From: Tetrastigma voinierianum
Taxonomy: Eukaryota; Streptophyta; Magnoliopsida; Vitales; Vitaceae
Assembly: GCA_016808115.1 (NCBI GenBank)
Contig: JAEQBH010000989.1
Coordinates: forward strand, 248,001 to 312,000
Direction of reading: 5' to 3'
DNA: 64,000 nt
The translations under genes were made by a program, and so were the position numbers. Every line of letters begins with the position of its first letter. Positions within the stretch are counted from its first letter, which is position 1. The notes under the pieces are model-generated. The model saw only the letters and a program-made list of their open reading frames with translations, did not search any database and had not been told where the DNA came from. This document shows, piece by piece, positions 1-10,160 of this stretch.

Positions 1-1770
1 ATTTGTCAAGTCCTACTAACATTGAGTGCGGGTTGTCAAGCCGGGCCGGTTGTCTCAAGCTGTAAGGGTAGATAATGTCGTCTACTTCACCCGGGGGCGA
101 TTTTACTGGCACGGACCGGCTTCTCGTCTCGTCGTTGGTGAAGCGGTTCATGCACTTCACACAGGCACCTCCTGTGCTCATACATCTGAACGTATTTTGG
201 ATTTTGATGGGTTGTAGTGTGCTAAACTTTCTCTACCAGTTGGATATTTCACTAGTAGAGGTTTATTTTATTTACACTTTGGAAAGCAGGATTGGGGCGG
301 GGTATCTATCTTAGGCCTTTATGGCAGTGGCTGCAATTTGTCATCGGGCTCCTCGACTCCCACAAGGCGATGTGAAAGAGTTGTTTTGAATGAAAGGGCC
401 ATGGTATGAGGCATTCGAGGGCCTCTTGGAGCTCCCATTTGACAGACCGTCCTCCACGTTTCGAGGTTTGTCTCGTCTTGATGGGGAGAACTTTTTCTAA
501 GTCGCCCACATTTCTAACATGCCCTTTTCTTTAAGACTTTTTGCTTAGGTAGTATGACAAGCGGGCTAGTTGGTTGGGTGGAGAGAAGACGGTTTGGAGC
601 ATATCAAGCATTTGTGGGATTATTAAAATGAGTGCGATCTGAGCTCCTCTTATGGGTGAAGAACTGCGGGAGTTAGGTCTTTGGCCTTCGTACATAGTCC
701 TAGATCCCGTTTCATTTGCGGGAAGAGCTCGTCGAGGTGAGCTGATTTGTCTTTGCGACCTTACGAAGTCAATCTCGAGGGCGGCTTCTCTGACGGGGTC
801 CTTTGAAGAGCCTCAGGTCGAGATCGCTGAAGGAGCCTTGGTCAACTTTGTTTAAGCGGGTTGATCATGTATAGGACTAGAGCACCTTTCGGTGCGCGAG
901 AAGAGGGAAAGATAAAGAGTGCTTTCGGTAATGAAAGAAGAAGAGGAAATATCATAATCTCGGACATATCAAGGTAGTGTACGGAGTTAAGAACTTTGTG
1001 GATTGGTTAGATCCAACCACTAGTGACTCGACTAAGGAGAGGGAGGAAGATACAGCCTTGCTATAAGTTGTGCACGGATCTGTAATGGCGATGAAACACT
1101 CGAGAGACTGCCCTTGGCTCAAAGTATCGGTGGAAATCCTTTCTGAGATGGTCGTGCAGATGAAGGCTGAAATAGTCTTGTAGTAATTGTTGTGGACTCT
1201 CCAAAACGAACCTCCGATGCTCTGCTGACTTTGGAGGGTGCCTCCTAGGATGGTTCCAGAGAGGCTTGTGCATCGGTGGAGGATGAGGTCCCAGCCGGGG
1301 GTCCTCCCAATGCAGCTGGAGTTGTGGGGGAGGCTCCATCAGAGATTTTCATTGAGTTATCGTTCTTGGCCATGCTTGCAAATGCCGACCCTCTCAAGCC
1401 AAGGCTACCTGACCAACTGATGTTAGGCTCGTATGTTCTGCCGTATGAGTGGGACCATCCTTAGACGGACACGGTGGCTACTAACCTAAAAATTCACTTG
1501 AAATCGTGTAGTTGGAGCCTTCAATAAGAGGAGTCTTCGGTAACACGTCCGCGACCTCTACTGCCGCCTTGAGTCACGGTGGCGGCTCGTCGCGGGAAAT
1601 TACTCCGTCCTTTCACGGCTATTTGGATAGAAGTCCTTCCGGTAGCGTGGCGGCGGGATGGTCATCTATGACCAGAGCTTTAACGAGTCGGGTGAGCTAT
1701 TATGTTTTGACTTTTAGTACGTGAACGTGTGTTTTGTGTTGTGATTTTCCTCTAACATCTCCTCTTTTAT
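1..1770 (+). pseudogene. Decayed retrotransposon gag-like region, upstream part
   Basis: Short open segments on the plus strand (652-855, 1276-1464 and 1512-1724) alternate with stops and frame changes. Their composition is moderately GC-rich, unlike the AT-rich spacers further along. The segment at 1276-1464 reads into a leucine-rich stretch (LAMLANADPLKPRLPDQLML) in the same direction as the better preserved relic at 1771-2476. I infer it is the N-terminal and linker part of the same coding relic. No catalytic motif is visible. It could equally be the untranslated leader of the same element. Confidence 0.35.
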
Positions 1771-2476
1771 AGGCTGTCACCGTTATTCGGAACATGGCTT
1801 TCCAGCATAGGGAATTACATGCCCAGCTGGACGATGCTGAGAAGATGCGACTTTATGCTGGTCGGCGTTTCGAACACCGGCCCTTAGGCGCCTCCTGGCC
1901 CACAGGCAGAATCTAAGTTTAAGCGTTGGGAGGCGGAGGCTAAAGTGGTGCGAAGAAAAATGCGAGGGCGAAGAAGGAGAGAATGAGGCTATAAAGGGAA
2001 GCCTGAGAGTCCACCCACATTTGGTGCATTGTTGCGGCCAGTGAGCGCAAAGGTAAAGAGCGATGGATGACCGGCTGGGTGCAGCTCCCAGTGGTTGCGG
2101 TACGTATGACGGGCGGGAAGCTTTGCTTGGAGGTGAGGCCGAATGTCACTCCTACTAAAGGTCGAGGCGGCTAAAGATGAGGTGTCCTCCCTCCACTCTC
2201 AAGTGGGCAAGGATAAGAAAGTCATGGAGGAAGACTACTAGAAGGCCTTGGAGCTAATTTTTGCTTATGGCTATGGATGTTATGTGTTCAAACACAACAT
2301 TTGTGGAGACAGACGGAGGAGTTCGGATGGTATGCCCGACTCCTCCCGGGCTCATTTTCCTCGAAGTTTTTGCGAGACCACAGGTGCCCCGTGACCATTG
2401 AGGTCGCGATGAGGAGGTAGATCGAGGCGGAAGCGACAAGGAAGCAGGAAGGTCTTACGCTAGGAACCCGAGCCTA
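1771..2476 (+). pseudogene. C-terminal part of a plant gypsy-type gag/transposon-like protein, frameshifted
   Basis: Around 1790-1870 the plus strand reads an alpha-helical, charged stretch (FQHRELHAQLDDAEKMRLYA) typical of the coiled-coil part of the large plant ORF families annotated as putative gypsy-type transposon or retrotransposon gag. Near 2245-2300 it continues ELIFAYGYGCYVFKHN. After a frame change near 2310 it reads EEFGWYARLLPGSF, then SKFLRDHRCPVTIEVA, and ends at a stop near 2476. An internal TAG and the frameshift mean it cannot be translated whole. There is no protease, RT or integrase nearby, so the source element was probably non-autonomous, or its pol has been lost. The minisatellite that follows sits where a 3' untranslated region would be. 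The family assignment is by resemblance only. Confidence 0.45.
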
Positions 2477-2639
2477 ATTTTTCCTTTCTTTCTTCTCCCC
2501 GGCACTTTGTAATTGGCTCGTTTGACCGCCATAACATTTATGTAACTATCCACACTACTAGCGTATTTATGAAATACGATCTTAATTTATTCCTTTTATT
2601 TCACAACTCTTTTCCACGAATCTTGACTAAGATAGTTTC

Positions 2640-4010
2640 TTAGGGATATCAATGTTAAATCTTTTAAGATACAGAAGGCTGGTAGAGGTCGCGAATGGGC
2701 GACATGCGAGTCATCATTCACAGGTTTGGCTCACAGCACACACAGGTCTTTTAGAGGGTACGTGACCCAGAGCCACATTGGTCTTTAAAGTGCTAGCGGC
2801 AGAGCCTGAAGTGCGGTCTTTTGAAAGTGCCGGCGGGACGGGATTCTGAAGTCGTCTTTTTAAAAGTGCGACGGCTTAGAGTACATCCTAGTCTTTTGAA
2901 AGTGCCGGCGGGCTTGGGAAGCCACGAGTGCAGTTCCACGGGCACACAAAGCCACGTCAGTTTTTGAAGTGCGACAAACTTGGAAATACGTTAGTCTTTT
3001 GAATGTGCCCGGTGGGCCTGATCTTGTCTTTTGAAGTGCCCGACAAACCCCAGAGCCACGGTTTGGTCTTTTGAAAGTGTCGTGACTTAGAGCCACATTT
3101 GGTCTTTTGAAATTAACTAACGGGCTTGGAACCACATCTGGTCTTTTGAGTGCCCGATTGGCTTAAAGCTTGCATCTAGTGCTTAGCGTCGGTGGGCTGG
3201 GCCATAAGCATGGTCTTTGAAAATGCCAGAAAACTTAGAGCCACATTTGGTCTTTTGAAAGTGCCAGTAGGCTTGGAACCACCTCTGGTCTTTTGAAAGT
3301 GCCAATAGGCTTAAAGCCACATCTGGTCTTTTGAAAGCGTTAGTAGGCTAGGATCCACAAGCATGATCTTTTGAAAGTGCCAGCAGGCTTAGAGCCACAT
3401 CTCTGGTCTTTTGAAAGTGCCGTCGAACTAGATTCGCATCTGGTCTTTGAAGGGTGTCGACGAGGCCTAGAGCCCTGAAGTCTTGTCTTTTGAAAGTGTC
3501 GGCTGGGCTTAAAGCCGCATCTCACGGTTTTGAAGCGTCGGTGGGCTGGAATCCACAAGTGTAGTCTTTTGAAAGTCTTGAAATGACTGCCCTGAGTGCG
3601 GTCTTTTGAAAGTGCCGGTGGGCTTAGAGCCACATGCGGTCTTTTGAAAGTGTTGCGGGCTAGGAGCCCTGAAGTACGGTCTTTTGAAAGTATCGGGCGG
3701 GCTGAAGCCCTTGAAGTGTAATGAGTCTTTTGAAAGTGTACCAGCGGGCTGATCCTGAGTGCGGTCTTTTGAAGTGCCAGTAGGCTTAGAGCCACATCTG
3801 GTCTTTTTGAGTCTTGGGGCTAGGAGCCGTAAATACCGGTCTTTTGAAGTGCTAAGCGGACTTAGAGGCCACATCGGTCTTTTGAGGTGCCCGGTGGAAG
3901 CAGGAGTCATATCGGTCTTTTGAAAGTGCCCAGCGGGCTTAGGTACATCTGGTCTTTTGAAGTGCCCCGGTGGGCTTAGAGCCGCGTCCCAGTCTTTGAA
4001 AGTGGCGGCA
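2640..4010 (+). repeat. ~38-40 bp minisatellite, roughly 30 units
   Basis: A tandem array whose best-preserved part (3240-3420) repeats every 38-40 bp. Copies of TCTTTTGAAAGTGCC start at 3251, 3289, 3327, 3367 and 3407. The other half of each unit contains a short dyad of the form GGCT-N3-AGCC (gggcttagagcc, ggcttaaagcc, gggctgaagccc, gggctaggagccc), often followed by CACAT. Units at both edges are more diverged. The array lies immediately 3' of the gag-like relic, matching the known habit of Tat-lineage gypsy elements of carrying tandem repeats in their 3' untranslated region. Both minus-strand reading frames across it are repeat-driven and not genes. Confidence 0.9.
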
Positions 4011-5304
4011 GTTGCAAAAATTGAGAGAAAATATTCTAAAGAAAGGAGGGAAGAGAATAGAGGAAAGTAAGTCCTACGATGCCTACGCTGCCTACACCTG
4101 CAACTAATGACTATTTTAACGATGTTTAGTCTCTTTAACGGTATTAGATATGGCAGGGGCTAAAGTGGGGTACGGGGAGTAAATTATAAGGACTTCTTTG
4201 GAAAAAAAAAATTGGACATGTAAATAAGATATTTGGTAAAACACGAGGGGTTTTTTGGACCTTTACGGACAAAAGTATGTATTTGAATATTAAAAACAAA
4301 AGTAAATAATCATTTCATAAACAAAAAAACATAATTCAAAACATTCAACTAGGGTAATATACAAACTTAAATTATAAAACACAATACCAGTGGCGGATCC
4401 AGAAAAGAAGTTAAGGGGGTGTAAAACACTAAGATTGTGTTTGGTTTTCGAAAAATACTAAGAAAAGAAAAAAATTATAAAGAAAATGATTTTTTTCATG
4501 TTTAATTACCTAATAAAAGAAATTTAGGTTGTGTTTGGTTCTTAGAAAATATCAAGGGAATAAAAAAATGATAAGAAAAATAATTTTCTTGTGTTTGATT
4601 GTCTACTAAAGGAAAAAATCAAGAAAATCATTTGAAATAAAATTGCCTAAATTTAAATATTTTAAATTTATTTAATCTTTACTATTTTGATGATTCCAAA
4701 TAGTAAGATTGATTTGAGATAACCGTCAAAAATATCATATGGAATTTGAACCTATGTTCTTTTATTTTTCTTCTACTTTTTCTTTTTATATTCTTTTTCC
4801 TATTTTTACCTCAAATTTTCAAAGCAAATATAGACCCACAAGAAATCAAATATAAATAGCTACTTTAAAACTTATTAATTCTTAAATTATTTAATCTTGC
4901 TTAAAATAATTTCTTTTTAAAAGCAAATGTAAGTACTTGACATAGTCGAGAACATTCATATAAATAGGCCGCCCTTCCAAATAAAATACAGAATCATTGA
5001 TTCACCTTATTATCAATTTCATCCCTTTTACAAATAGTTTTACTTAAAAACAAAAACATTTCCTCAAAAATAAAAATAAATAAATAAATAAAACAATAAA
5101 AGGGAAAAAAAACAAAAACATCAAAACTCGGAAAAGAATGAAGAAAAGAGAATAATAGAATTTGAAAGAAAAAGAAAAAAAAACTAGGAAATCTTATTCC
5201 ATAAGAGAGTGCAGGTCTCTAGGTATTTCTTTATTTTTAACCTTTTCTCCTCCTGTTGCACTTAAAGAAAACATCAAAACTTGAAAAAAGCTGACTATAA
5301 TAGA
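4011..5304. other. AT-rich spacer with small repeats, no gene
   Basis: No coding signal is visible. 4113-4175 contains G-rich runs (GGCAGGGG, GTGGGGTACGGGGAG) that could be a polypurine tract of the preceding element. At 4388 the text CAGTGGCGGATCCAG resembles the start of a common plant DNA-transposon/MITE type. 4433-4625 holds a tandem duplication (listed separately). 5150-5225 holds one copy of a dispersed short repeat ending in GGTCTCT that recurs near 13090, 13210 and 30940. Confidence 0.6.
4433..4625 (+). repeat. ~95-bp tandem duplication with GTGTTTGGTT head
   Basis: Two imperfect copies begin at 4433 and 4528. Each starts with TTGTGTTTGGTT, runs through AGAAAATA and AAGAAAA-type purine tracts, and ends in a TAATAAAAG or CTACTAAAGG motif. 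A third GTGTTTGATT at ~4592 suggests a shorter sub-repeat. The composition fits a MITE-like element, but no clear terminal inverted repeats or target-site duplication were found. Confidence 0.5.
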
Positions 5305-5600
5305 TAGCACAATAAAGAAATAAAATAAAGAAAAACACAAGATTTCTGCGTGAAAATCATACGAGGAAAAAATACAAATGGAAAAGTTTCACTATCAGTT
5401 GAGAGATAATTACAAAGTCTCGACATGTGAAAAAAACTCTAATATGTTTATATACTTATTGCAGCGTAAAGGTCGAAATGCAACTTTGCCATACTACCTT
5501 TGACGGATCTACAATTTTTATAGCTTTTAACTTCATGAGAAGTCGCACCATGACCTTCAAGTCGGATGACGAAACCAAGTTGGTCACCACAATGACCATC
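5305..5600 (-). repeat. 3' LTR of copia element A
   Basis: Homologous to 12705-13000. Shared blocks on the plus strand are CACAATAAAGAAA, AAAGAAAAACACAAGATTT, TTCACTATCA, GAGA...TTACAAAGT and GCGTAAAGGT. On the element strand a purine-rich CAAGGTGGAGATGGT lies at its outer edge, where the polypurine tract should be. The two LTRs differ by many short indels as well as substitutions, indicating an old insertion or a noisy assembly. Confidence 0.7.
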
Positions 5601-5719
5601 TCCACCTTGACATAGTTCCATCATCTGACATCGCGAACTTATATCTCAAAACAAGATCAAAACCGTACTCCTCTTTACATAAAGCCCCATAGAGCAAAAC
5701 TTGTAACTTGAGTCCACTA

Positions 5720-7027
5720 AGTTTTAACAATGCTTCTAAAACAGCTATAAAGTGACAATCATCAAATTTGTAGAGGATTGTCTTAGGTTCAAGCTTTACT
5801 CACAACAATGTGCCTGACAATAATCTCAAGCACAAAATGATACCTCACATGAGTAACCGTCCTCTCATGAAACATCAGTCTTTGGTGAGAAATATAACAC
5901 TGCATTTATCATAAAACAATGTCTTGATCTCTGTTGATCACTTAGCTCCTGAACAAGCCTTCAACCCAGAAAAGGGCCTCTTTACAAACTTCTATAACTG
6001 CCATGTACTGCGCCTGCGCGGTTGACAAATGCGTGGCCCGAAGAGTAGCTTTCCGGCTAATAACACTGACCTCGATGTGAACACGTATCTTGTAAGGGAT
6101 CCTCTTGTGGGGTCTCGGCTATGTCGGAATCAACGTACCCTCTGACTCCATTTCTAGTCCTGCAGACTATAAATAAACCTTTCTTGGATCCAGCAAGTAT
6201 CGCAGTCCATTGAAACCTTTTCAATGTTCCTTTGGTTTCGTGTACATGCTTCATTGATGCATGGGCCAAATCTAGCGGACGAACACACCATGGCATACAT
6301 CGAAAGAACCCGTATAACTAAAATGTGGTACTCACAGACATGTAATTCGACCTCCTCCTTATTTGTGCACATAGGGCATAGCAGAAAGTCCCGAAATGGT
6401 ACGCAAGTGGAGTAATGCTTGGGCTTTGCATTACGCATGTTGAACTTTCTTCAGCTTTGCTTTTCAATATACCACTTTCTAACTGAGGATAATCTTGTCA
6501 CTCTATCCCTCAGAATCTCCATCCCAAGTATCTTCTTAGTTGTTCCCCGATCTTTCATCTCAAACTCATTATTAAGCTACGCTTTTACAGTTCTTATCTC
6601 TTCTTTACTCTTGGCTGCTATTAGCATGTCATCAACATATAAGAGCAAATACAGAAATGACTCACCATTGCATTGTTTGAAGACAGATTACCATTAATAG
6701 CTTCTCCTCTTAAAATCATGAGAGATCATGAATGAGTCAAATCTCTTATACCATTGTCTAGGAGACTGTTTCAGACCATAAAGAGACCTCTTAAGTAGGC
6801 AAACATAGTCCTCCTTACATGAAGTTGTAAAACCCTCTAGTTGCTGCATATAGATGTCCTCCTTAAGCTCCCGTGTAAAAATGCAGTCTTCACATTTAAC
6901 TGCTCAAGCTCATAATCATGAAAATAAATTCACAGTAGCTTAGATTGAGCTATGTTTTACCACTAGAGAGAATACATATGTGAAGTTGATGAGCTTAAAA
7001 GTCATCTATTTTTAGTCCATTTTTCTG
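5720..7027 (-). pseudogene. Copia A reverse transcriptase (C-terminal two thirds) and RNase H
   Basis: Translated on the minus strand, 6690-6990 reads ELEQLNVKTAFLHG, then DIYMQQLEGF, then SLYGLKQSPRQWYKRF, all conserved copia RT blocks. 6419-6660 reads LLLYVDDMLIAAKSKEEI with the catalytic YVDD intact, followed by FEMKDRG and ILGMEILRDR. Below 6415 the RNase H/connection region is broken into frames. Recognisable pieces are a VCxxARxxxCxxxACxRN segment near 6280, GYVDSDIAE near 6140 and a QYMAVIEVCKEA-like helix near 5970. The end of pol is still readable near 5850 (MFHERT...HVRYHF). The frame is lost several times, so this is a relic. Confidence 0.8.
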
Positions 7028-7599
7028 CTTGATTTTCATATAAAAAAGGACAATTACTTTGCAGAAATATGAAGAAACTCACCCATTAGTTTTTTAGCGG
7101 TGGAATGGAAGAAAAGAAGAAAAAGCGGTAGAAAATGCAGCAATAAGTGGAATAAAGTGCAGATCAATTGGCGGAGGCGAAATGAAAGCAAGCGGCGAGT
7201 CATTGATCTGATTGTGGGTCTGTGATCCGGTTGGTGGTGACATCGAGGAAGCGGAAGAAATTTGATGCGGTCGCGGCGGGGATCGAAGATAGGCTATTTG
7301 AGGCTGAGCGAGCATAAGAGAAGGTCGCGACAACATATGGAGGTCGTACAAGAGAATCGGACGGAAGCTATGACATGTTTATAAGGACGAATCGAAGTTA
7401 ATCGAGGGCTTGTCGCGATAGAAGACTAAAGTCGCTGACAATCGGCAATGCGAGACTTCCAAACACAGAAGCCGTCGCGATTAAGATATCGAGGTCGCCG
7501 GTTATTGAGACCTGCCTCGTGGAAAGCCGGGGCCAATTGAACGCCGTTTACGAGATCGAAGTCGCACAACTGCGAACACCCGCTGAAGCCTGCAGACCA

Positions 7600-8610
7600 A
7601 AGTCGATGTCACACAGCGAGACCATGTCGCGACACTACAGCGACCGCCTAAGGTCAGTAATCCATGAAGCCGGCGTCGCGACGTTATTGATGTCGCGACA
7701 TCAGAAACGAACAGTAGAGACCTGTGGAGCCATAAACTGATGTCACGACAAGATATTGATGTCGCGACATCAAGAGCAATCTCGTGAAAGATGCTGCGTA
7801 TGGCTAAGATTGAAGTATGCAAGTGATCGAAGTTGATGTCACGATAATAGTCATTGTCAGCACATCGCTGAGAAACCGGCCAAACCTGTGTCTAAGTTGT
7901 CGTCACATAAGAGCTCATGTCGCGACAATTCCAAAGACGTTGAATGCCTAAAGAGCCACACGCAAAACGAGGCTCACACGCAGAGAGACCAGCTTGAAAT
8001 TCAAAGGGCGTGACTAGATGTCGCAAGAGACATACGCCACACCAAGAAAATCCATTGAAGTGTCTGTGAGAAATTAAGTCGAAATGCGATAAGAGATCGA
8101 TGTCGCGACATCGTGAACCACCGATAAAAGTCAAAAGAAATGAACCGTGCCAAGACAAGGGACAGGTCGCGACATCAAGATTCCTTTGGAAGTCAAATTT
8201 TCACTCAGTTGATGTCACGACAAGAGATCAAGTCGCCGGCTACCGAAACCCGGCCAATGGAAGGTTGAAATCGATAAGTGTCGCGACAAGATATCGATGT
8301 CGCGACATTAGGAACGGTATCAAATCAAACCCATGGAGCTCCCAAAGAGATGTCGCGACAAGAGATCGATATCGCGACATCGGCGATATCGCTTTGAAAG
8401 ATGCATTTCATTTAGTTGATGTCACGATAAGAGAATGATGCCGCACATCGTGGAGTAAAAAGGTGAAGCTCGCGGCGACGGAACCGGCGCCGCGATAAGA
8501 AACTGGCGTCGCACATCAATAATACCACGGCGCTGGCGCATTACGTGGTTGAAGTCGGACGCGCAGACGTCGATATGATGATGTCGCGACAAGGAATCAG
8601 GTCGCGACTT
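7600..8610 (+). promoter_or_regulatory. Array of TGTCGCGACA palindromes in LTR U3
   Basis: Nine exact copies of the 10-bp palindrome start at 7625, 7691, 7760, 7919, 8101, 8279, 8298, 8351 and 8582. One-step variants occur at 7741, 7837, 8165, 8213, 8370, 8420 and 8600. Most sites come as twins whose starts are 18-19 bp apart (7741/7760, 8279/8298, 8351/8370, 8420/8439, 8582/8600), with AGATATCGA or AGAGATCGA-like text between them. Twins recur about every 66-72 bp along much of the array. It ends ~75 bp upstream of the TATA box. Binding by a dimeric or paired transcription factor is an inference. Confidence 0.8.
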
Positions 8611-8667
8611 CTGAACAAAGAATACGGCCAACCAACTTGAATCCACAGCGTCGTGATCGATTTAGTG

Positions 8668-8694
8668 GCCCAACCAGAAACCCTATAAATACAG
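8668..8694 (+). promoter_or_regulatory. LTR core promoter: GGCCCAAC plus TATA box
   Basis: GGCCCAAC at 8668-8675 is followed, after 7 bp, by CCTATAAATACA with TATAAATA at 8684-8691. The same arrangement with an 8-bp gap occurs on the minus strand at 51055-51082 in the Athila 3' LTR. TGGGCC on the opposite strand is the core of the plant site II (TCP-type) element. A pyrimidine-rich leader follows. Confidence 0.75.
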
Positions 8695-10048
8695 CCACCA
8701 CCACAAGGTACCAAGGCCATACGTACTAGAGAAACCGGGTCAAGGTTCAATTTTCTATTTTCTTAGTTTTCTTTCTTTCTTTCTGATCTTTTCTTTAATG
8801 TTGATAGTTAGAAATTAGATTAGATTTATTTTCCTTCGCTTTTGATTTCTTTTCTGGAATTGGATGTTATGTTTTTGAGTAGAAGCTGAATGCAGAATTC
8901 CTTTCTTTTCAAATTACTACCTGGAATGCTTGGTTCGGGCACTTAACTGAATTTCGCCCATTTGTCTTATTCTGACCAGGTTGTAGGTGTGATTCAGCAC
9001 CGAGAAACCTCAAACACTAATGTGGACTGCACGTCGAAATTACTTCTTTCCCGTAGGCTCCATGCTAATTGTGAATTCCGCTTAAATCTATTCTGCTGGA
9101 GGCTTAACGCTTGACCAATATCGCCGCTCTTATAATCTTCGCTTTAAGAATTGTTGCATTGCTCGGATTTCAAGGAGGTCCTTTCGAGTGACACAAAGAA
9201 GACATTCCCGGGAGTGATAATACACAAGGTATATTAACCCGCTTATCAGGATCTACGAGCTTTTAAAGTGACTCTGGATAAACTCTCTCACTGAAATCAC
9301 ATCGAGTTGAACGAAAGGATCCATTTAAACAAGCAAGGAGTTTCACCTCAATTCTACAGGCCAATCCTGTTATCAGATCTTAATCAAGGAAAGGTGATCT
9401 ATCCTAATTTTGATGAATATTAATCGCAGTTGTAAACCTTGTCAACTATAATCCCTGGAGTTAAGGTCATGCTCCATAAAATGGGTATGGTATTGCAAAA
9501 GAAAAATAACGTATATAGGAAGTCCTTTTAAAAGTAGTTATCTCATTCCCTTCAGATTCGAGAGTGGACGTGCAAAATCAGGATAATGAAATGTATAGTG
9601 AGAGATCCACTGTATGCCAAACGCCTAGACAAATTTTTCAAAACCCAATCATGCCACCATCAAGAGGGTAACCATGTAAATTGATACTTCACAATAGTAG
9701 TGACATTAATGTACTCTAAAATATGATTCCTCCATTTCCACAATTTCTTAACTATTCATTATTCTTTATTCTTATTATTCCAATATTTGTTCATTCGCTT
9801 ATTCTCTTTGTTCTGCTAATTTTCCATTACTCAATGATCCACTATCAATTAAGAGTCCAAATAGTATGGAACTCCAGTAGCCTGGGTAGTTGATTTAAAA
9901 ATTCCTGAGATCTCTCGTGGATCGATATCCTGAGACTTAAATCCATTTTATTACTGTTTGACTGCAATTTGCAACATCGACCAAACCAAAATTTGATGAT
10001 TCACTTGTGAGATTCTTGGTTTATATAGTATAATGTCAACAAATTTTA

Positions 10049-10069
10049 TGGCAAGGTTGCCTGGGATTA
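10049..10069 (+). other. Primer-binding site, tRNA-Asp type
   Basis: TGGCAAGGTTGCCTGGGATTA follows the LTR end (GTCAACA at ~10041) after 7 bp. It is a decayed match to the complement of the 3' end of plant tRNA-Asp (TGGCGCCGTTGCCGGGGATC), the primer used by Athila-type elements. It fixes the LTR as the 5' LTR of a plus-oriented element. Confidence 0.7.
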
Positions 10070-10160
10070 GTCAATAGTCCTTTGCACAAGGTCATAAATT
10101 TGTACTGCTCTTTCTGGCCTATTAAATTATCAATTACTCAATATGATCAGTAACTTTTAG

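Larger units (their letters stand above)
7028..10160 (+). mobile_element. Nested Athila/Tat-type LTR with primer-binding site, inside copia A
   Basis: A plus-oriented LTR (about 7028-10041) followed by a tRNA-Asp-type primer-binding site and ~90 bp of leader, inserted between two RT blocks of copia A. The LTR has a palindrome-rich U3, a TATA box at 8684-8691, a pyrimidine-rich leader, and a U5 that near 9910-9990 has the WTCGATATCCTGA...TGCAA...ATCGACC signature of Tat/Athila U5. It ends GTCAACA. Its 5' start (TGATTTTC near 7028) is an estimate. No gag or pol follows, so this is the 5' end of an element whose body is missing. Its overall plan matches the LTR at 49641-52420, in the opposite orientation. 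Confidence 0.7.

Noticed and set aside
3340..3910. Two overlapping minus-strand frames of 151 and 133 residues
   Set aside because: They lie wholly in the 39-bp minisatellite and their repeated motifs (SKDRT, HFQKTR) are translations of the repeat in different frames.
4388..4402. CAGTGGCGGATCCAG as the end of a specific MITE family
   Set aside because: Suggestive opening motif, but no inverted partner or target-site duplication seen.
7600..8610. Regularly spaced short repeats as a possible CRISPR-like array
   Set aside because: Plant nuclear context, palindromic 10-mers in an LTR U3, uneven spacers and no cas genes.
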